Part shown: positions 24,874-37,967 of the stretch, piece by piece
Layout of the letters: each line of letters begins with the position of its first letter
How positions within the stretch are numbered: position 1 is the first letter of the stretch
From: Acanthacorydalis orientalis
Taxonomy: Eukaryota; Arthropoda; Insecta; Megaloptera; Corydalidae
Reading direction: 5' to 3'
NCBI GenBank assembly: GCA_034766995.1
Contig: CM068315.1
Coordinates: forward strand, 53,146,556-53,210,555
Length of the DNA: 64,000 nt
Program-made: the position numbers and the translations under genes
The notes under the pieces: generated by a model
Seen by the model: the letters and a program-made list of their open reading frames with translations, nothing else
Databases searched by the model: none
Told to the model about the DNA's origin: nothing

Positions 24874-27155
24874 CTGAAATTAAAGGGGTTCAGATAATTA
24901 TACAAACAGTTAATGATTTTAACAATATTGACAATAACTTAAACATGCAAATTATATATAAATAATGTAAAACTGGTTTGCTGATTCTCTAGAAGATAGA
25001 AAAACAGTAAATTCATTTAATGTATCTCTACAAGTAATTGTATCGTCTATTAAAATATCCGTTCGTTGATTATCGATCAGCATACAGAAACGATACGGTA
25101 CAGTAAAATGTCTGAATATTATTTTATTTGTATCACAAAAACGACTCATTTTTTCATACTATTTAAAATATGTGTGATGTGTTAAATGCCAACAGTGGAG
25201 CTGATAGTCACGGCAAATGGTTATTAAACATGACAATATTAGAGTATACTCAATCATTATTGTATTTATGCTGTATTAGACATATTTCAAAATTCACATA
25301 AAGTATTTATAACGAGATCTCGTCAGATTTCAATAACGGCCAACAACATACGAGCCGTTGTTTTTTGAAAGTGGCACAGGTCGATTTATTCATACATTGA
25401 GATATTTAAGGGTTTGCGTTTGAATCAACTTAAAATACTGGCAAACGTTAATCAATTCGGGCAATATTTTCAGAACTATAAACTTGTTAAATTTTATTAT
25501 GCACTGATTTGAGAAAATTTAAAATTTTTTATGATGCATTAAATGTTAAAGAAACAATTTTTCAGCTACAAACGGACTTACACCACTTTCAATAATAACA
25601 CATTATGAAAAATATAAATAATAGCAATTTCAGATTTATATTTTAATTGAAGTTCGCTTTTCTGAAATATATTTTTTAATGTAAAAAGACGTGTAAGTGA
25701 ACGAATAATCGAGTTCGTTAAAAAATAATTTCAGTTATATTATAACGAATTTATAAATAAACAAGTATGAAAAGTAAATTACTTTGTTAAGATACCTAAT
25801 ATAAACAAACTTATTCATATTTCAATCTTATTTCTCCTTCACACTTAGCATAGTGAAGTATTTTTATAGTGAATAGGAGGTATGTAAGGTCATCATATCT
25901 CTATATTTCTCTCTTAAGTTGTGTACAGTGGTAACATAGTAATTTTGCTCAAATTTTTAGGCCTTCCTCGTTTTCCAATCAAATCAAGAACTTTGAATTC
26001 CGCATTTTCTTCCAAAGAGATTTTGTAGAAAATCTAGTGCGGCTCAACCCGTTTAAACCTCATCCAGCATATCTTCAGGCAATGTATAATTTCTCCGTTA
26101 TCTTGTTTATGACGCTGTGTTTTTAAGCCATCGACTATTATCCGCTGTAAAGACTTTAAGGGCAGTGCACACTGAAGTCGTAATAATTAGTAATTAATGC
26201 GATTAGAAAGTTTTTTTCAATTATCATTATTGTGAATGGACTTATTCCACCTGGAACAAAAACATTCCCGCGATAACGATTTACAGTTCAACTTCTTTTG
26301 ATTAATTTATGACGATATTGTACACCACTGACTGTGCGATTATAGATATAAAAAGAGGATATCTATATCTGACTAAAACTGCCATTAACTCATTTTTTTC
26401 CAAAAAATGGACTTATACCACTTTCAAAGAAAAAAAAACGGCTCATATATGCAGTTTCATCACATTTGTAAGAAAATATGCCCAAGTCTACACTGTACAC
26501 AAAATATACAAAAGGAGCAATACAGCAAACGTACATATTTGTTCTCCTGTTCAGTAGGATTGACACTTGCAAAATGTGAAGCTATTAGTTGCGTTAAAGA
26601 ATGTTTTCGACACCATATTCTGCATTCTGTTATGGAATCTTGTCAGATATATTAAACTTACATCTCACGTGTTTCATAGCACAATACAATATCACATTAC
26701 AGTTATACACAATAAATGTGTAAAACTAATGGATTTGGCGTGTAAAAGTAGCATTTTTATTCGTTTGTTTGTGCCGAAGCACTTTTTTAAGAAGGTAAGA
26801 ATTTACATAAAAAATCATATCCAGCACATACGCAAAATACAATTTGAAAAAAAAAATACTGATAACTTATTTTACAATATAGAACAAGTTTCAAGAGGAA
26901 ACTTATTGAAATTAAACGCAATTTACTATATTATATTAATATCTTGTGTTATTACATTATTGTAACATTAATTTATGTAATAAAAATAATGCACACATTA
27001 TGTTCAGGACAAAAAAATCTACAGAAATTTAATGTTTACATACCACGAATTCTGAGTATTAATTTACTGTAGTTTTTTTTTTCTTAAAAAAATAAAAACG
27101 GTTTTATTGAGACTGGCATAAAATACTTCTGAAGAGATGCTAAATAGTAAACATA
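24874..27155. other. MXD intron, 3' part
   Basis: No exon recognised. It contains four dispersed copies of a GGACTTA..CCAC motif (see the candidate element at 25352-26444). A 65-codon open frame at 24952-25149 shows no domain. Confidence 0.55.
25352..26444. mobile_element. Candidate terminal-inverted-repeat element, unknown family
   Basis: The left end GAGCCGTTGTTTTTTGAAAG, continuing GTGGCACAGGTC, matches the inverse of the right end (GAGCCG, T-run, CTTTGAAAGTGG, TATAAGTCC), apart from a 4-bp insertion. Related motif copies lie at 25574-25591 and 26237-26254. No transposase recognised. The ends may be a shared dispersed repeat rather than one element. Confidence 0.35.
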
Positions 27156-27383
27156 TCTCTCTATAAATAAAAATTGGTCGTCCTCTGGGATGACGACTTT
27201 TATTCGTGTTCTAATTGGCTAATAAGGTTTGTTTACGATTACGTCATCTTCGTTTCGATTGGTTAATGGCTTATTAACATTTATCAAGTAACGTGTCTCA
27301 GGGGGAGCGAGTGATAACGAACGGCGGGGGGGTCTCTCTCTCGGCGGTCGGCGGGCGAAGCGAGCAGGGACAGAGCCCTCTGA
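27156..27383 (+). mobile_element. Candidate non-autonomous Helitron, 228 bp
   Basis: It starts TCTCTCTATAAATAAAAATT after a flanking A. It ends with a GC-rich segment, a small AGGG/CCCT hairpin, and CTGA (fits CTRR), followed by T. A 5' TC, a 3' hairpin plus CTRR and insertion between A and T are Helitron criteria. The end segment is shared with 12641-12716. No RepHel protein present. Confidence 0.5.
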
Positions 27384-27718
27384 TTTATATTAATATTTCT
27401 CACTGCAATATATTTTTTTTATTATTCTAAAGTTAAAATATGCAACAATAATAATCACATTACGTTGAATCTACTATTTTCCACATATTTTTTTTACCTA
27501 CATAGGCTTGAAAAGATGTTTATATCAAAACTCGTTAGTTTTTGAGACAAACTATTTCTGAATAAATATAAGATATGCTCTTTTGTGTTGTATAAACATT
27601 ATAATTTATAGAATATAACTTTTACATTGCTTTTCAGATGCATTAGATGGGACATTACTTAAATTATTGAAAAATGTCGAAATAAAATTGTTATTCACAC
27701 ATAATAAATATCTAATTA

Positions 27719-27778
<60 letters not shown>

Positions 27779-28423
27779 ACAAGTTGTGTCAATAAAATTG
27801 TAGCACAAAGTTTGATAAACCAAGCGTAAGTTTTAATGTCTACACTTGGTCTGCTTAGTGACATTAGTAGGTTTCAGCAAATAAAGTCTCCCTAAAGTCA
27901 GAAATCGAGATTAGTGTTTATAGGGGCGTATGCACTACATACATAGCAATTTCTTCATCGATCTGAAGAACCCTCACTACTAACATTCCACCCTTGAATA
28001 TTCCAATGTTCCTTTACTGGTCGAGTAGATTCTCGTGAGGATTAAGTTTTCCGTGTCCTCGGAAACCGCTCGAAATTTCACGGATAGTTGCCGATACTCG
28101 AGATATTACTATGTGTTGACGTTTAATTAAGTATTGAACGTTCACTGTTTGCATAAATGTGTTCAGTTTGTCAGTTTACACTTTTGGAAAACGAAAACTC
28201 GAACAATATATACAATAAAGTACGAACAGTTATTCACAACTGGAAATATTTAGTATGCGTCTTTATTTTTAACAACAAAAATCCTAACCAGATAAGGAAT
28301 AAAGTATTTTTTAAAACAGAGATCATATTATTGGTAATATAATTCATATGTTTAGATGACGTATGAAATGAGAGGTTTGTATGGTCAAGGGTGGTGGTGG
28401 TAATGTCATATTTCGCATCAATG

Positions 28424-28471
<48 letters not shown>

Positions 28472-28755
28472 AGAATCATCAGATGGTTTGCATATTTAAA
28501 TAATTTGTGGGATATCTAGGAGGTCACGATTTAATCTTCTTTTTATAGAAATAATGATTGTATGTTTAAAATTAAATTAAAAAATAATAAAATATGCATG
28601 AATTAATTTTTAATGTTTTATATATACTGTTCATGTCTCTCTGGAATAAATTACATGTCGTCATACATAAGTAACATTATTTAAGAATACTTTTTTGTTT
28701 GTGTAACTAAGCAACGTCTCGTTACCATGACGTTGTAGCTGCAACTACACATACC

Positions 28756-28792
<37 letters not shown>

Positions 28793-30213
28793 GCACACAT
28801 ATGGTCTGGCTCTTGCAAAGTTTACATCTCTTCCGCTTTTTTATCACTTTCGCAAAAATCGAATAATATATATCCAGTTCTATTGCTACTGAATCATTGT
28901 TTACTGTTATATAAAAAAGTTTTAAAAAAATATTGTTAGTAGAGAAAAAATTCTAAAGTTAATGTTGCGTACATGCAACATCGGTGCTTAATAGGTTAAA
29001 TATACTTCAAATTCAAACTTATTTCATAACATTATAAACATATGATATGTGTACTGATATCCACAGTCATATTAAAGAAACATATAGTGTTTATAGGAAT
29101 TCAATGCTACATGCAAATGAAATCATTATTGATCAACGTCGGAAAAGATTACCAATGAAATTTTTTAGTAAAACTTCATCCAGTTTAAATTATGAAAAAA
29201 TATTTAAAAAAAATGCTAATTGAGAATATTCTACGACAAACTTATATTAGAAACATAGATTTTTTTTAATAAGATGTATTCATTCGTTACGTGCCACGTT
29301 TTTCATTAATCAAAGACAAAAAAAAAGATTCACCATTCAAAAGTGATCCCAATGAAAAGGAAAGTGTGCACACTTACACTTCGGAAAACAGAACCTCGTC
29401 TCCCTTTTTCACGTGCTGAGTTTCAATTTGAATCGTTGGCCATAGTGACCGGTTAACTTCAATCGTGAACTAAATCATCAAAAGGCGAGAATAAAAAAGC
29501 TCGGCTTAAATCGTTAAATCCCCTTTTTCAAGCAACGCCTGCAACTTTTCAACGGGTCCACTTCGCCTCTTACAAGATCTTCTATTCGCTCGCCCGCGAC
29601 GTGTTCTTTAATATTATTTTTTAATATCAATAAGGACGCTTGTTAGAACGAGATCGACGAACATACGTTACAGACAAGCGCTACGAAGTCTTTTTCTATC
29701 AATGTGAAAATTACTTTCACCTAAGAGTTCATTTAAAGAACTCTGGTAGAGATTTTAGGCAATGATGTCGATTTTGTACTAATCCGTAATCGAAGTCATC
29801 TCTTTAGAAATAGAGATTGCTTCTGAAATGAACGCGCATCTAAAATATGTTCTTTGATATTCTTCGGTCTGTACTTTTGTAAATTTACAAATTTTCAACT
29901 GACTACAGTACATAAAAATGCATAGATTTTTTACAACGTACTGCTTAAAACGTGTCGATTGAAATATTCGAACCTACTGAAATTAAATGATATATTAAAA
30001 TTAATTAAATGAATAAAAATATCGTGTTTCAATTAAATAATCTGAATAATAATTTAATAGAACCGAAACTATGTATTTCGACATCTGCTAATTTTTATAA
30101 ATGATTGAACTTTTACTAAACGATCATTTTTTTTAATTTCTGTTCAAGTGTTATATTTATTATTTTTTTAATAGTGATAATAAATGCTTGTACGTATATT
30201 ACTAGTTTGTGTA

Positions 30214-30268
<55 letters not shown>

Positions 30269-30555
30269 ACATATATATATATATAAACACATCTTATAGA
30301 CAACACCTGAAGCCAATCATCTAGATTCCTTATCCGTGTGTTGCTGTGGAAACGCACTGTTGTTGTTTATAATAAACATTGATAGTTTAAGACAAATTAG
30401 AACCAAGCAACGGACGTAGTATGTGCTGATTGTGATGAACCTCAGGCTTGTACAGATGCATTATCCATCGCCGTTGTTATTTATAATAGTTTCTAAATAA
30501 ATTATTATCGATTTTGTGTTAGTATTAACGTACCGCTTTCCCACGCATACTGACA

Positions 30556-30622
<67 letters not shown>

Positions 30623-30626
30623 CATG

Positions 30627-30718
<92 letters not shown>
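27384..30718. other. MXD intron, noncoding
   Basis: (TA)n arrays at 27720-27774, 28431-28455 (with GA run), 28758-28788 and 30220-30265. A compound array at 30558-30718 consists of TA and GA(n) blocks. No exon or RNA gene recognised; 29300-29650 is somewhat less AT-rich but without a readable domain. Confidence 0.6.
30558..30718. repeat. Compound (TA)n(GA)n(TA)n array
   Basis: About 160 bp of TA runs, with a 22-bp GA block at 30600-30623 and short TG interruptions. It ends exactly where a mariner fragment starts. Confidence 0.95.
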
Positions 30719-30724
<6 letters not shown>

Positions 30725-30851
30725 CAGTGTAAAAGTTCATGTACGATTTGAAATTGAAACGCAGACGATTATTTTTCACAGAAAACGCTTTTATTAATCA
30801 ATTATGTATTCATCATCGTTTCTGCAATTATTTTCAAACGCTCAGGCGCAG

Positions 30852-30854
<3 letters not shown>
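30719..30854 (-). mobile_element. mariner 3'-end fragment
   Basis: The minus strand reads ERLKIIAETMMNT-stop, then a 3' noncoding tail ending in TTGGATCAGTGTAAAAG at the TA boundary. It is the same family as the copy at 58456-59087 (ERWRMIVNT-stop and the same terminus). (TA)n flanks both sides (30558-30718 and 30855-30918). Confidence 0.8.

Positions 30855-30918
<64 letters not shown>
30855..30918. repeat. (TA)n array, 64 bp
   Basis: Pure TA run that abuts the broken edge of the mariner fragment at 30854. Confidence 0.95.
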
Positions 30919-30921
<3 letters not shown>

Positions 30922-31288
30922 GCCAAAGGGTGTAATTACTTCGAGAAACCTAAGATAATAGTGATGGAAATCGAAGTTCAACACAAAGAGCAACGAGAAC
31001 CCACGAATAAGCAATATGATATCGTGTTGTCGTTATAAATGTGTACATACACACGCACACATATATAATATACACGCACATATACGTATACATACAATAA
31101 GTCTTGACGTATTGCAGCATGGGAGTAATAACAAGGCAAAGAGAAACCAAGAGGAATATTAGATGGCGAATATACAACCTTATCAGTCCGGTTACGTTGT
31201 TTAAGAAGAAGAATAATTGAACAAATTAATACCAATTTTGGGAATTACTAAATGGAATCGCAATTAATTTTAAATTCATAACGTAATA

Positions 31289-31800
31289 TTAGGGTGTAAC
31301 ATATGAAATTGCGGAATTTGTAGGTGAGAATTAAAACGCAATATTTTTAACAAAACAAAATATGTTTAATCAAAATCAGCTTCATCAGCTTCAATGGTCT
31401 TTTGCCAACGAGAAATTAGATTGTTTATCCGATTTTTATACAAATCGACATTTTTAGAGTTTACAAAGTCTTCGGAATCCTTGGATCACTCCTGTTTGGT
31501 TTCGGAATTTTTTATTTCTTAAATAATATTCCAAGTAGGGAAAAAGATGATAGTATGTCGGTGAAAGATTTGGTGAATAAGGAGGATGCGATAATATTTC
31601 ATAATTTAATGAATTCAATTTGGAAATTGTGATTCGTGATGCGTGTGGACGAGCTTCGTCTTACAATAGTATTGGCTCATATCTGTTGATCAGCTTTGGC
31701 CGTTTTGTTTTTAATTTTTCATTCATATTGTCGATTTCGCGACAATATGAATCAGCCGTAATTGTTTCGCCTGGTTTTAGAAAAGAATAATCGATTTCGT
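31289..31800 (-). mobile_element. mariner 3' half, 5'-truncated
   Basis: The terminus TTAGGGTGTAACATATGAAA follows TA at 31287-31288. The minus strand contains DYSFLKPGETITADSYCREI, KLNSLNYEILSHPPYSP and LEYYLRNKK. It is a diverged copy of the element at 37968-39244, with stops and a short deletion at the SPDLS block. Upstream sequence is missing beyond about 31800. Confidence 0.8.
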
Positions 31801-32046
31801 CGCGGAATTCAACTTCTACCAAAAAAGTGGAAAAGTCATAGCTTACGAGGCAAAATACTCAGATTAATATATTCACATATTTTGTTGTTGAAATAAATGT
31901 TCAAAAAAAAAAACACAAAAAACAGCGGGTTTCAATGCAACCTCCTAATACCTCACTTTCTCTCTCTTTCTCTTTATAATCATACATATCATTACACACA
32001 TTATATATATATATATATACATATGTATATATAATATATATGTATA

Positions 32047-32089
<43 letters not shown>

Positions 32090-32787
32090 ATAATTACATT
32101 GATAGATAGATAGATACAAAGAGAGTGAGAAAAAGATATGTGTGTGTGTGCATGAATTCCGAAAGTTTGAAGCTGAGATTTATTTTCTTAATGTCGAGTA
32201 AAAATCTGTTATCAATATTCGGTCAATTGATAATCATATCTTACACAAAAATGTATTAAGAGGAAAACGTCAGCCGATAGTTTCTTGATGGATCAGGATA
32301 GATGATGCAAACCATGACGGTTTAGATTCTAGCTAGAGAGAGTGGTGTGAGGTGAGAAGTTCCCGTCGGGAATGTAACGTTCACGACACACGGCGGGACG
32401 ACGCGGCGGGGTGGGGCGGGAGTTGTCATGCGTGTCTGCCGTTTGTGATCGAGTGACGCCGAAATTGGAGTTGGCAATCGATAGATACGCATATCGTTCA
32501 GAGATAAGATCCATCCGCATCCGTTTCGTAATACATCATCGTTCCGATTTCAAAGCCCACTTGGATAGATATGCGCACGTGTCTTGAATTATCGATATTG
32601 TAAGTTTCACTTTCAGATTTCGATATAGATTGATATCGAGATAAATTTTATTTTTGCTATTATCTGGAAGATCGTCGATCTTGAAAAATGAAATTGTCAA
32701 TCATTACATTTTAGGGTTCGCAAAGAGAGGAGAGCAGTGCTTAGAAGTTGAAGTGTTCGTACACGACAAATAATATTACTTGTAACG

Positions 32788-32844
<57 letters not shown>

Positions 32845-33168
32845 TAAATTATAACAATTGAATTAATTTTCTTTAATTTGTATATTACTCAAATTATTAT
32901 ACATTAACCGGTAAAATTTTGACTTAAAAAGTTGACAATCGAGAATATTTATTTTACGGATTTATTGTACCCTGCCAATTTACAATTATGGTTTGAATAC
33001 ACGCGACATTCTGCTTGTGTATATTATATTCAAGATTATCATTATAGTTTGTTGAGCAACGCGTCCATTTTATGACATACTTCAAAACTGTTATTATATT
33101 ACAAAAAGATTATCTTAAGTACACTGCTATGAAAATAAATAATTAAAATTGTCGAAAAGATGAAAAAA

Positions 33169-33219
<51 letters not shown>

Positions 33220-34141
33220 ATTGTAAATGTACATAACTTTAGAAATATAAATAATATTTCAATATAAAAACTCAAATTTATGATACTTTTACTTCAGGTC
33301 ATTAGACATGTTACTTTCTTATCAAACATTTTTTTTGTGGAGAAGTGGGACGAGGCGGGATAGAACTAATTTTTTTTAGTTCAACATTTTATTTTACTTT
33401 TTGTATTATATAATTTTATAAATATTGAAAAAAGAAAATTTCAGTACGTTAACGTATGAATTCTAATTACAGATTTTGTTCATTGCACAATTTGAATTAG
33501 TGTACAAATATATTTAATACATACATACATATATATATATATATAATGTGACTGACAATTTTTTTTCATTTCTATTCATCAAGTATACACGATTATTTCT
33601 ATTTTTTTGCACTGAATCATTAATATGAAATGTGTATTTATATTTACATAAAAATATCGTACCCGCCAACTACTCCACATATGTAAAAACGTGACCCGTT
33701 GTGTACGAATGTCAATCTAATTAAAGCAAGTTCATTAGCGTTAACTTCAGGAACGACACAATTTGAGATTTTGAAGCGTACAGTTTATCCTGTCTGGATT
33801 GATCCCATCGTATCTATAAACAGACAAGACACTATGGAAACAGACTTATGCATGCATGTGTTTTCTCTGCTCTCCCAGTTGTTGCTTCCTATTTCCTCCC
33901 ACATCTACATCCTTTCATCGTCAGTATAGTGCATCCATGTAAAGTCATATAACAGAAGCCTCTGGCGGTACAGTGTGCAAGTCCGTAATATATACGATAT
34001 TACCTAACATAAACTCGGGGGTATTTATTAAAATATGACAGGCGAATGTGATGAAAATATGTCTGTAGGGGATTACAGCAGAACAGTGTGAATCTTATAT
34101 AATCTATACATCTTGTAGAATTATTTTCGTCTCATTATAAC

Positions 34142-34211
<70 letters not shown>

Positions 34212-34586
34212 TCGTCCGTATGTATTTATAAATATACTGGTACACCGTCTTTATTCTGGGTTCAGATAGATTATGTTTTATAAAATACTCTCATGTTCAT
34301 TTGAATGAACACGCTGACATGACACGTTCCATCCGCCAAACTTTAATTTGAAAACTTTGACGTAAATATCGATCTGTTTACACAAATTTCGGGTTTATGT
34401 GCGCGCGTTCAACGTTACTCGGATGTCCACAACACACCCTTCGAGCGCAGGGTAGTACCCAGTTGTGTCTTTAATTTAATGCGAAACGCACCGTCATCGA
34501 AATCATCGCACCGTTCTTTTTTTACAACTGCGATAAAGTTTGAAGGAACTTCAGGCCGATTCACTTATTGTAAATGCACATTATAC

Positions 34587-34637
<51 letters not shown>

Positions 34638-35196
34638 ATTAGACCTACATTGAATTGTGCACATAAATGAAAATTTTCGAATTTATAATTTGATGTTTGA
34701 CAAAAAAAAATAGCTCTACAAGATATTGAGGCCGCTTTAGTAAACATAACTGTTTTAAATTACAATATTTCCTCATCATTTCGAATTTTGCAACATTTAA
34801 AAACACTATATATCTTGGCCAAGCAGTCAGTATAACCTCACTAAACAGTCACGACCACGATGACCTACGAAAAGCATCGTATCAGGCATTACATGCAAAC
34901 GTTAAACATATATGAACGTCACTAGATTTCCGATTCTAATAATGAGTCCAACTATTTGAGTCCAGTTTTATTTTAGCATTTTTATCTAATTAATAATTAT
35001 GCATATTACTAATGTATAAGTGAAAAAAAAACACGTTTGATTTATTAACACGTATGTACATATTTATTATGGATATAATGAAAAATATTTATTATGAATT
35101 CAATTACAGCATTAAAAAGTAATTTTTAATTATTAAAATTTAGTAATAATGATAAAATTAGTATAAACAGAATGTTTAAATTTAATTATTATAAAA
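31801..35196. other. MXD intron, noncoding
   Basis: TA arrays at 31999-32085, 32791-32841, 33171-33217, 34149-34208 and 34591-34633. A GC-rich island of about 190 bp (32330-32520) has no readable domain and could be a regulatory element. Confidence 0.55.
34149..34208. repeat. (TA)n array, 60 bp
   Basis: Pure TA run preceded by CATACATACA. Confidence 0.95.
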
Positions 35197-35405
35197 ATTA
35201 ATTCGAAGAATTCCGCAAAGTAATGTTCACCTGTTTAACAAAAACATGTCTTTTAGAGTGTAATTTAAAGTCTAACCTGCCCATTGAAAATTTTGAAGGG
35301 CCGCGGTATTTTGACTGTGCAAAGGTAGCATAATAATTAGTCTTTTAACTGAAGGCTTGTATGAACGGTTGGATGAAACATTAACTGTCTCAAATTGATA
35401 TAAAT
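35197..35405 (+). pseudogene. Numt: mitochondrial 16S rRNA (rrnL) fragment
   Basis: Contains the universal large-subunit blocks ACCTGTTTAACAAAAACATG, GGGCCGCGGTATTTTGACTG and TGCAAAGGTAGCATAATAAT in rRNA sense. About 205 bp of the peptidyl-transferase region sits in the nuclear MXD intron with no other rRNA around it. Conservation suggests a fairly recent insertion. Confidence 0.9.
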
Positions 35406-37352
35406 ATATGTCAATATCAGTGTTCTCTATTCGATTTGCTTTTATAACGCTTTTGTATTATTTTTAATGTTATAAAAACACTTGTCGAAGACCTGAGCGA
35501 CACGCACTTAAAAGAATCATCAGCAATGTCCAGTCTTTCATAAACGACCGTTCGCTGAATTCTCCGTGACCATTCAAAGAAAGAAAGAAAGAGCGAATTT
35601 ATTGATACGCATATTATACAATAGTACAACAACACTAAAGTGTATTAATAATAGATTAATTGCGGTACCTCGCCTTGGCGTTGACTCGCTTATGACTTTA
35701 TAATAAAATGTTACAATAATGGAGTATTGTGAATATTTAGCATAGTAAAAGCGCCCGGAAAAATTTCAAAACCGGGCTAGATGTGACCATTTAGGTATCA
35801 GTGAGGTTTATTTAAGGTGTGTGTTTTATTAGAATTTCTTTCGGCCGTTCAGCGCCAGTGTCGAGTTGCCTGCGTACATTCATTTTTATAGCTCTGTGAA
35901 CCGAATCCAAATGCATCAATCAAATCCATTGTAATGAAGGATACAACAGTGGTCTCTTACTATGATTCTCTGTCTATAAGAGAATCCATGGAATGGCTGC
36001 GAGCAGGTCGAATCGCATCCAATAAATGGCGAGGTGTCTCAATGCACAAAAAAAATCATGGTCACGATTTTTTTGAGACGGCAAAGGCGTTTTATTAACA
36101 GATTTTAAGGAATGCAATACCACTGTTAATGTCCTGTATTATCCCAACATTGTTGCATAAACTGCAGGAACACATTCCGGAAAAACAGTGCGGAAAACTA
36201 ATAAAAGGAGTGTGATATTGTATAAGAAGGCACGAGTTAACAGCGTTAGCGTTTCTCAAGCCGCTATTCGAAAGTGTCGCTTCGAAGAATCTGATCACTC
36301 ACACAGACAGCGCCCCCATCGATTATTGTCCATTCGGTCATTTGAAAGCAGATTTGCATGGGTAGCGTTTTAATTATGACAATGAGCTGAAAACAGTGGT
36401 AACTGACCACTTAAACACGAAAAAGAAACATTAATTAGATTGTCCCTGCATAGGATGTGAATATTTGGCGCTACCCTCATATATCATACATTTAAAAGGA
36501 AATTTTAAAAATCTGAAACACTATTTTTAATCCGTATTTTTAAAAGAGCAGAAGTATTTAAATTGTGGGGTTGAACTTTTAAGAATAAATGAAAACAATA
36601 AGTGTCTTTTTTTGATATTTTTTATCAATATTTCATGGTTTTACTTCTGTAGTAAAGAAATAATCGAAAATAAACACTTCATACATTTTGATCACTGTCA
36701 TTTAGGTTTCAAATCGGAAGAGAATAAACACCACAGTCGCTTTTAACAGACACACGCACGTGCGTTACTATGCAATCAATTAAGTAAAACATCAACTAAG
36801 GCCAACTCTGTTCAGAAACTAATAGTGCACACTGAATTCTAACTCAATATGTTGATGAGAGGGTTGTTTTGTCGGGGACGTGATAGCTCCTGGTCCAAGA
36901 TAATGCGTTTCGCGCCCTTCGGCGGTCAACCTCGGTGTAATTGGTTGGCTAGTCATAACAATCCCCTAGGCGTGACATGACTCGAATCCTAATACTATGA
37001 AAAATAATTCGACAATTTGTATTTAAAATTTAAACATATGTTCAGAGAGTGTATGCACATAAAAAGAATTTATATAAGTGTGAATTTATTCATGGCGGGA
37101 CGTCAAAAACATGCAAGTATAAGCGATGCTCGTGTTAATTACGAATTTTTAATTACATTTTTTTTTAATATACAACACGTAATGTGGAATTTCTGAGAAA
37201 AGATTTCAGATTTTTATTAACTGCAGACATGTTAAAACGACGCTCCCGCATTTACCTCTCAACAGTTTTATGAGCTCATATTAAAAGATGAAAGAATAAA
37301 ATTACTTTAACTATTAATTAAGGTATGATCTTCGAATGAAGGATGTAATAAA

Positions 37353-37421
<69 letters not shown>

Positions 37422-37572
37422 GCGCGAACAAAAAAATACAGTGTATTTAGCTGAGTAAAAGATGATGATACAAAATATATTTATACCTGCTTACTTTATA
37501 GATGTATTTATAGTATTATGCCATATTTTTATAGTGGTTGCCTTTTTTACAATGTTATTAAATATTTATTTC

Positions 37573-37627
<55 letters not shown>

Positions 37628-37967
37628 TAATTAATTTGTCAAATTTCATCGAAAAATAAACAAAAACGAAACAAAAATATACCCTAGAATTGTACTGGAT
37701 AGACATTATTTATTGTTATTAACAATGAATAAAAAATATTTGAATATGTTAAAACAAAAATCATATGTTCGATATTATACATACCGATATAGTTCGATAT
37801 ATATATATTCATCAAATTAAACGCCGAGAATAAAAATCTGTGTCATTTGTGCAGATACTTTTTTATCAGTTATTTTAGGTTTCGTGCGGACTTTTCATCA
37901 AAAACATTACATTTCACTGTTTAACGTGTACTTTATTCACATTTATTTGTAACTTAAATTCATTGTA
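35406..37967. other. MXD intron, unassigned
   Basis: Contains unassigned mixed sequence (35740-36420) that may be old repeat DNA, a GC-richer stretch at 36860-36980, and (TA)n arrays at 37354-37419 and 37578-37624. No supported gene. Confidence 0.5.
37354..37419. repeat. (TA)n array, 66 bp
   Basis: Pure TA run. A second, 47 bp, follows at 37578-37624. Confidence 0.95.

Noticed and set aside
24952..25149. 65-codon minus-strand open frame just upstream of the MXD last exon
   Set aside because: The exon acceptor at 24874 separates it from the coding exon, and no homology was recognised.
26567..26965. 132-codon plus-strand open frame
   Set aside because: AT-rich, low-complexity composition and no domain; lies in MXD intron repeats.
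35740..36420. Possible degenerate transposase region
   Set aside because: Fragments in several frames could not be tied to any family with confidence.
36880..36980. tRNA or SINE-like A-box/B-box pair
   Set aside because: The boxes are about 80 bp apart, and no cloverleaf can be drawn.
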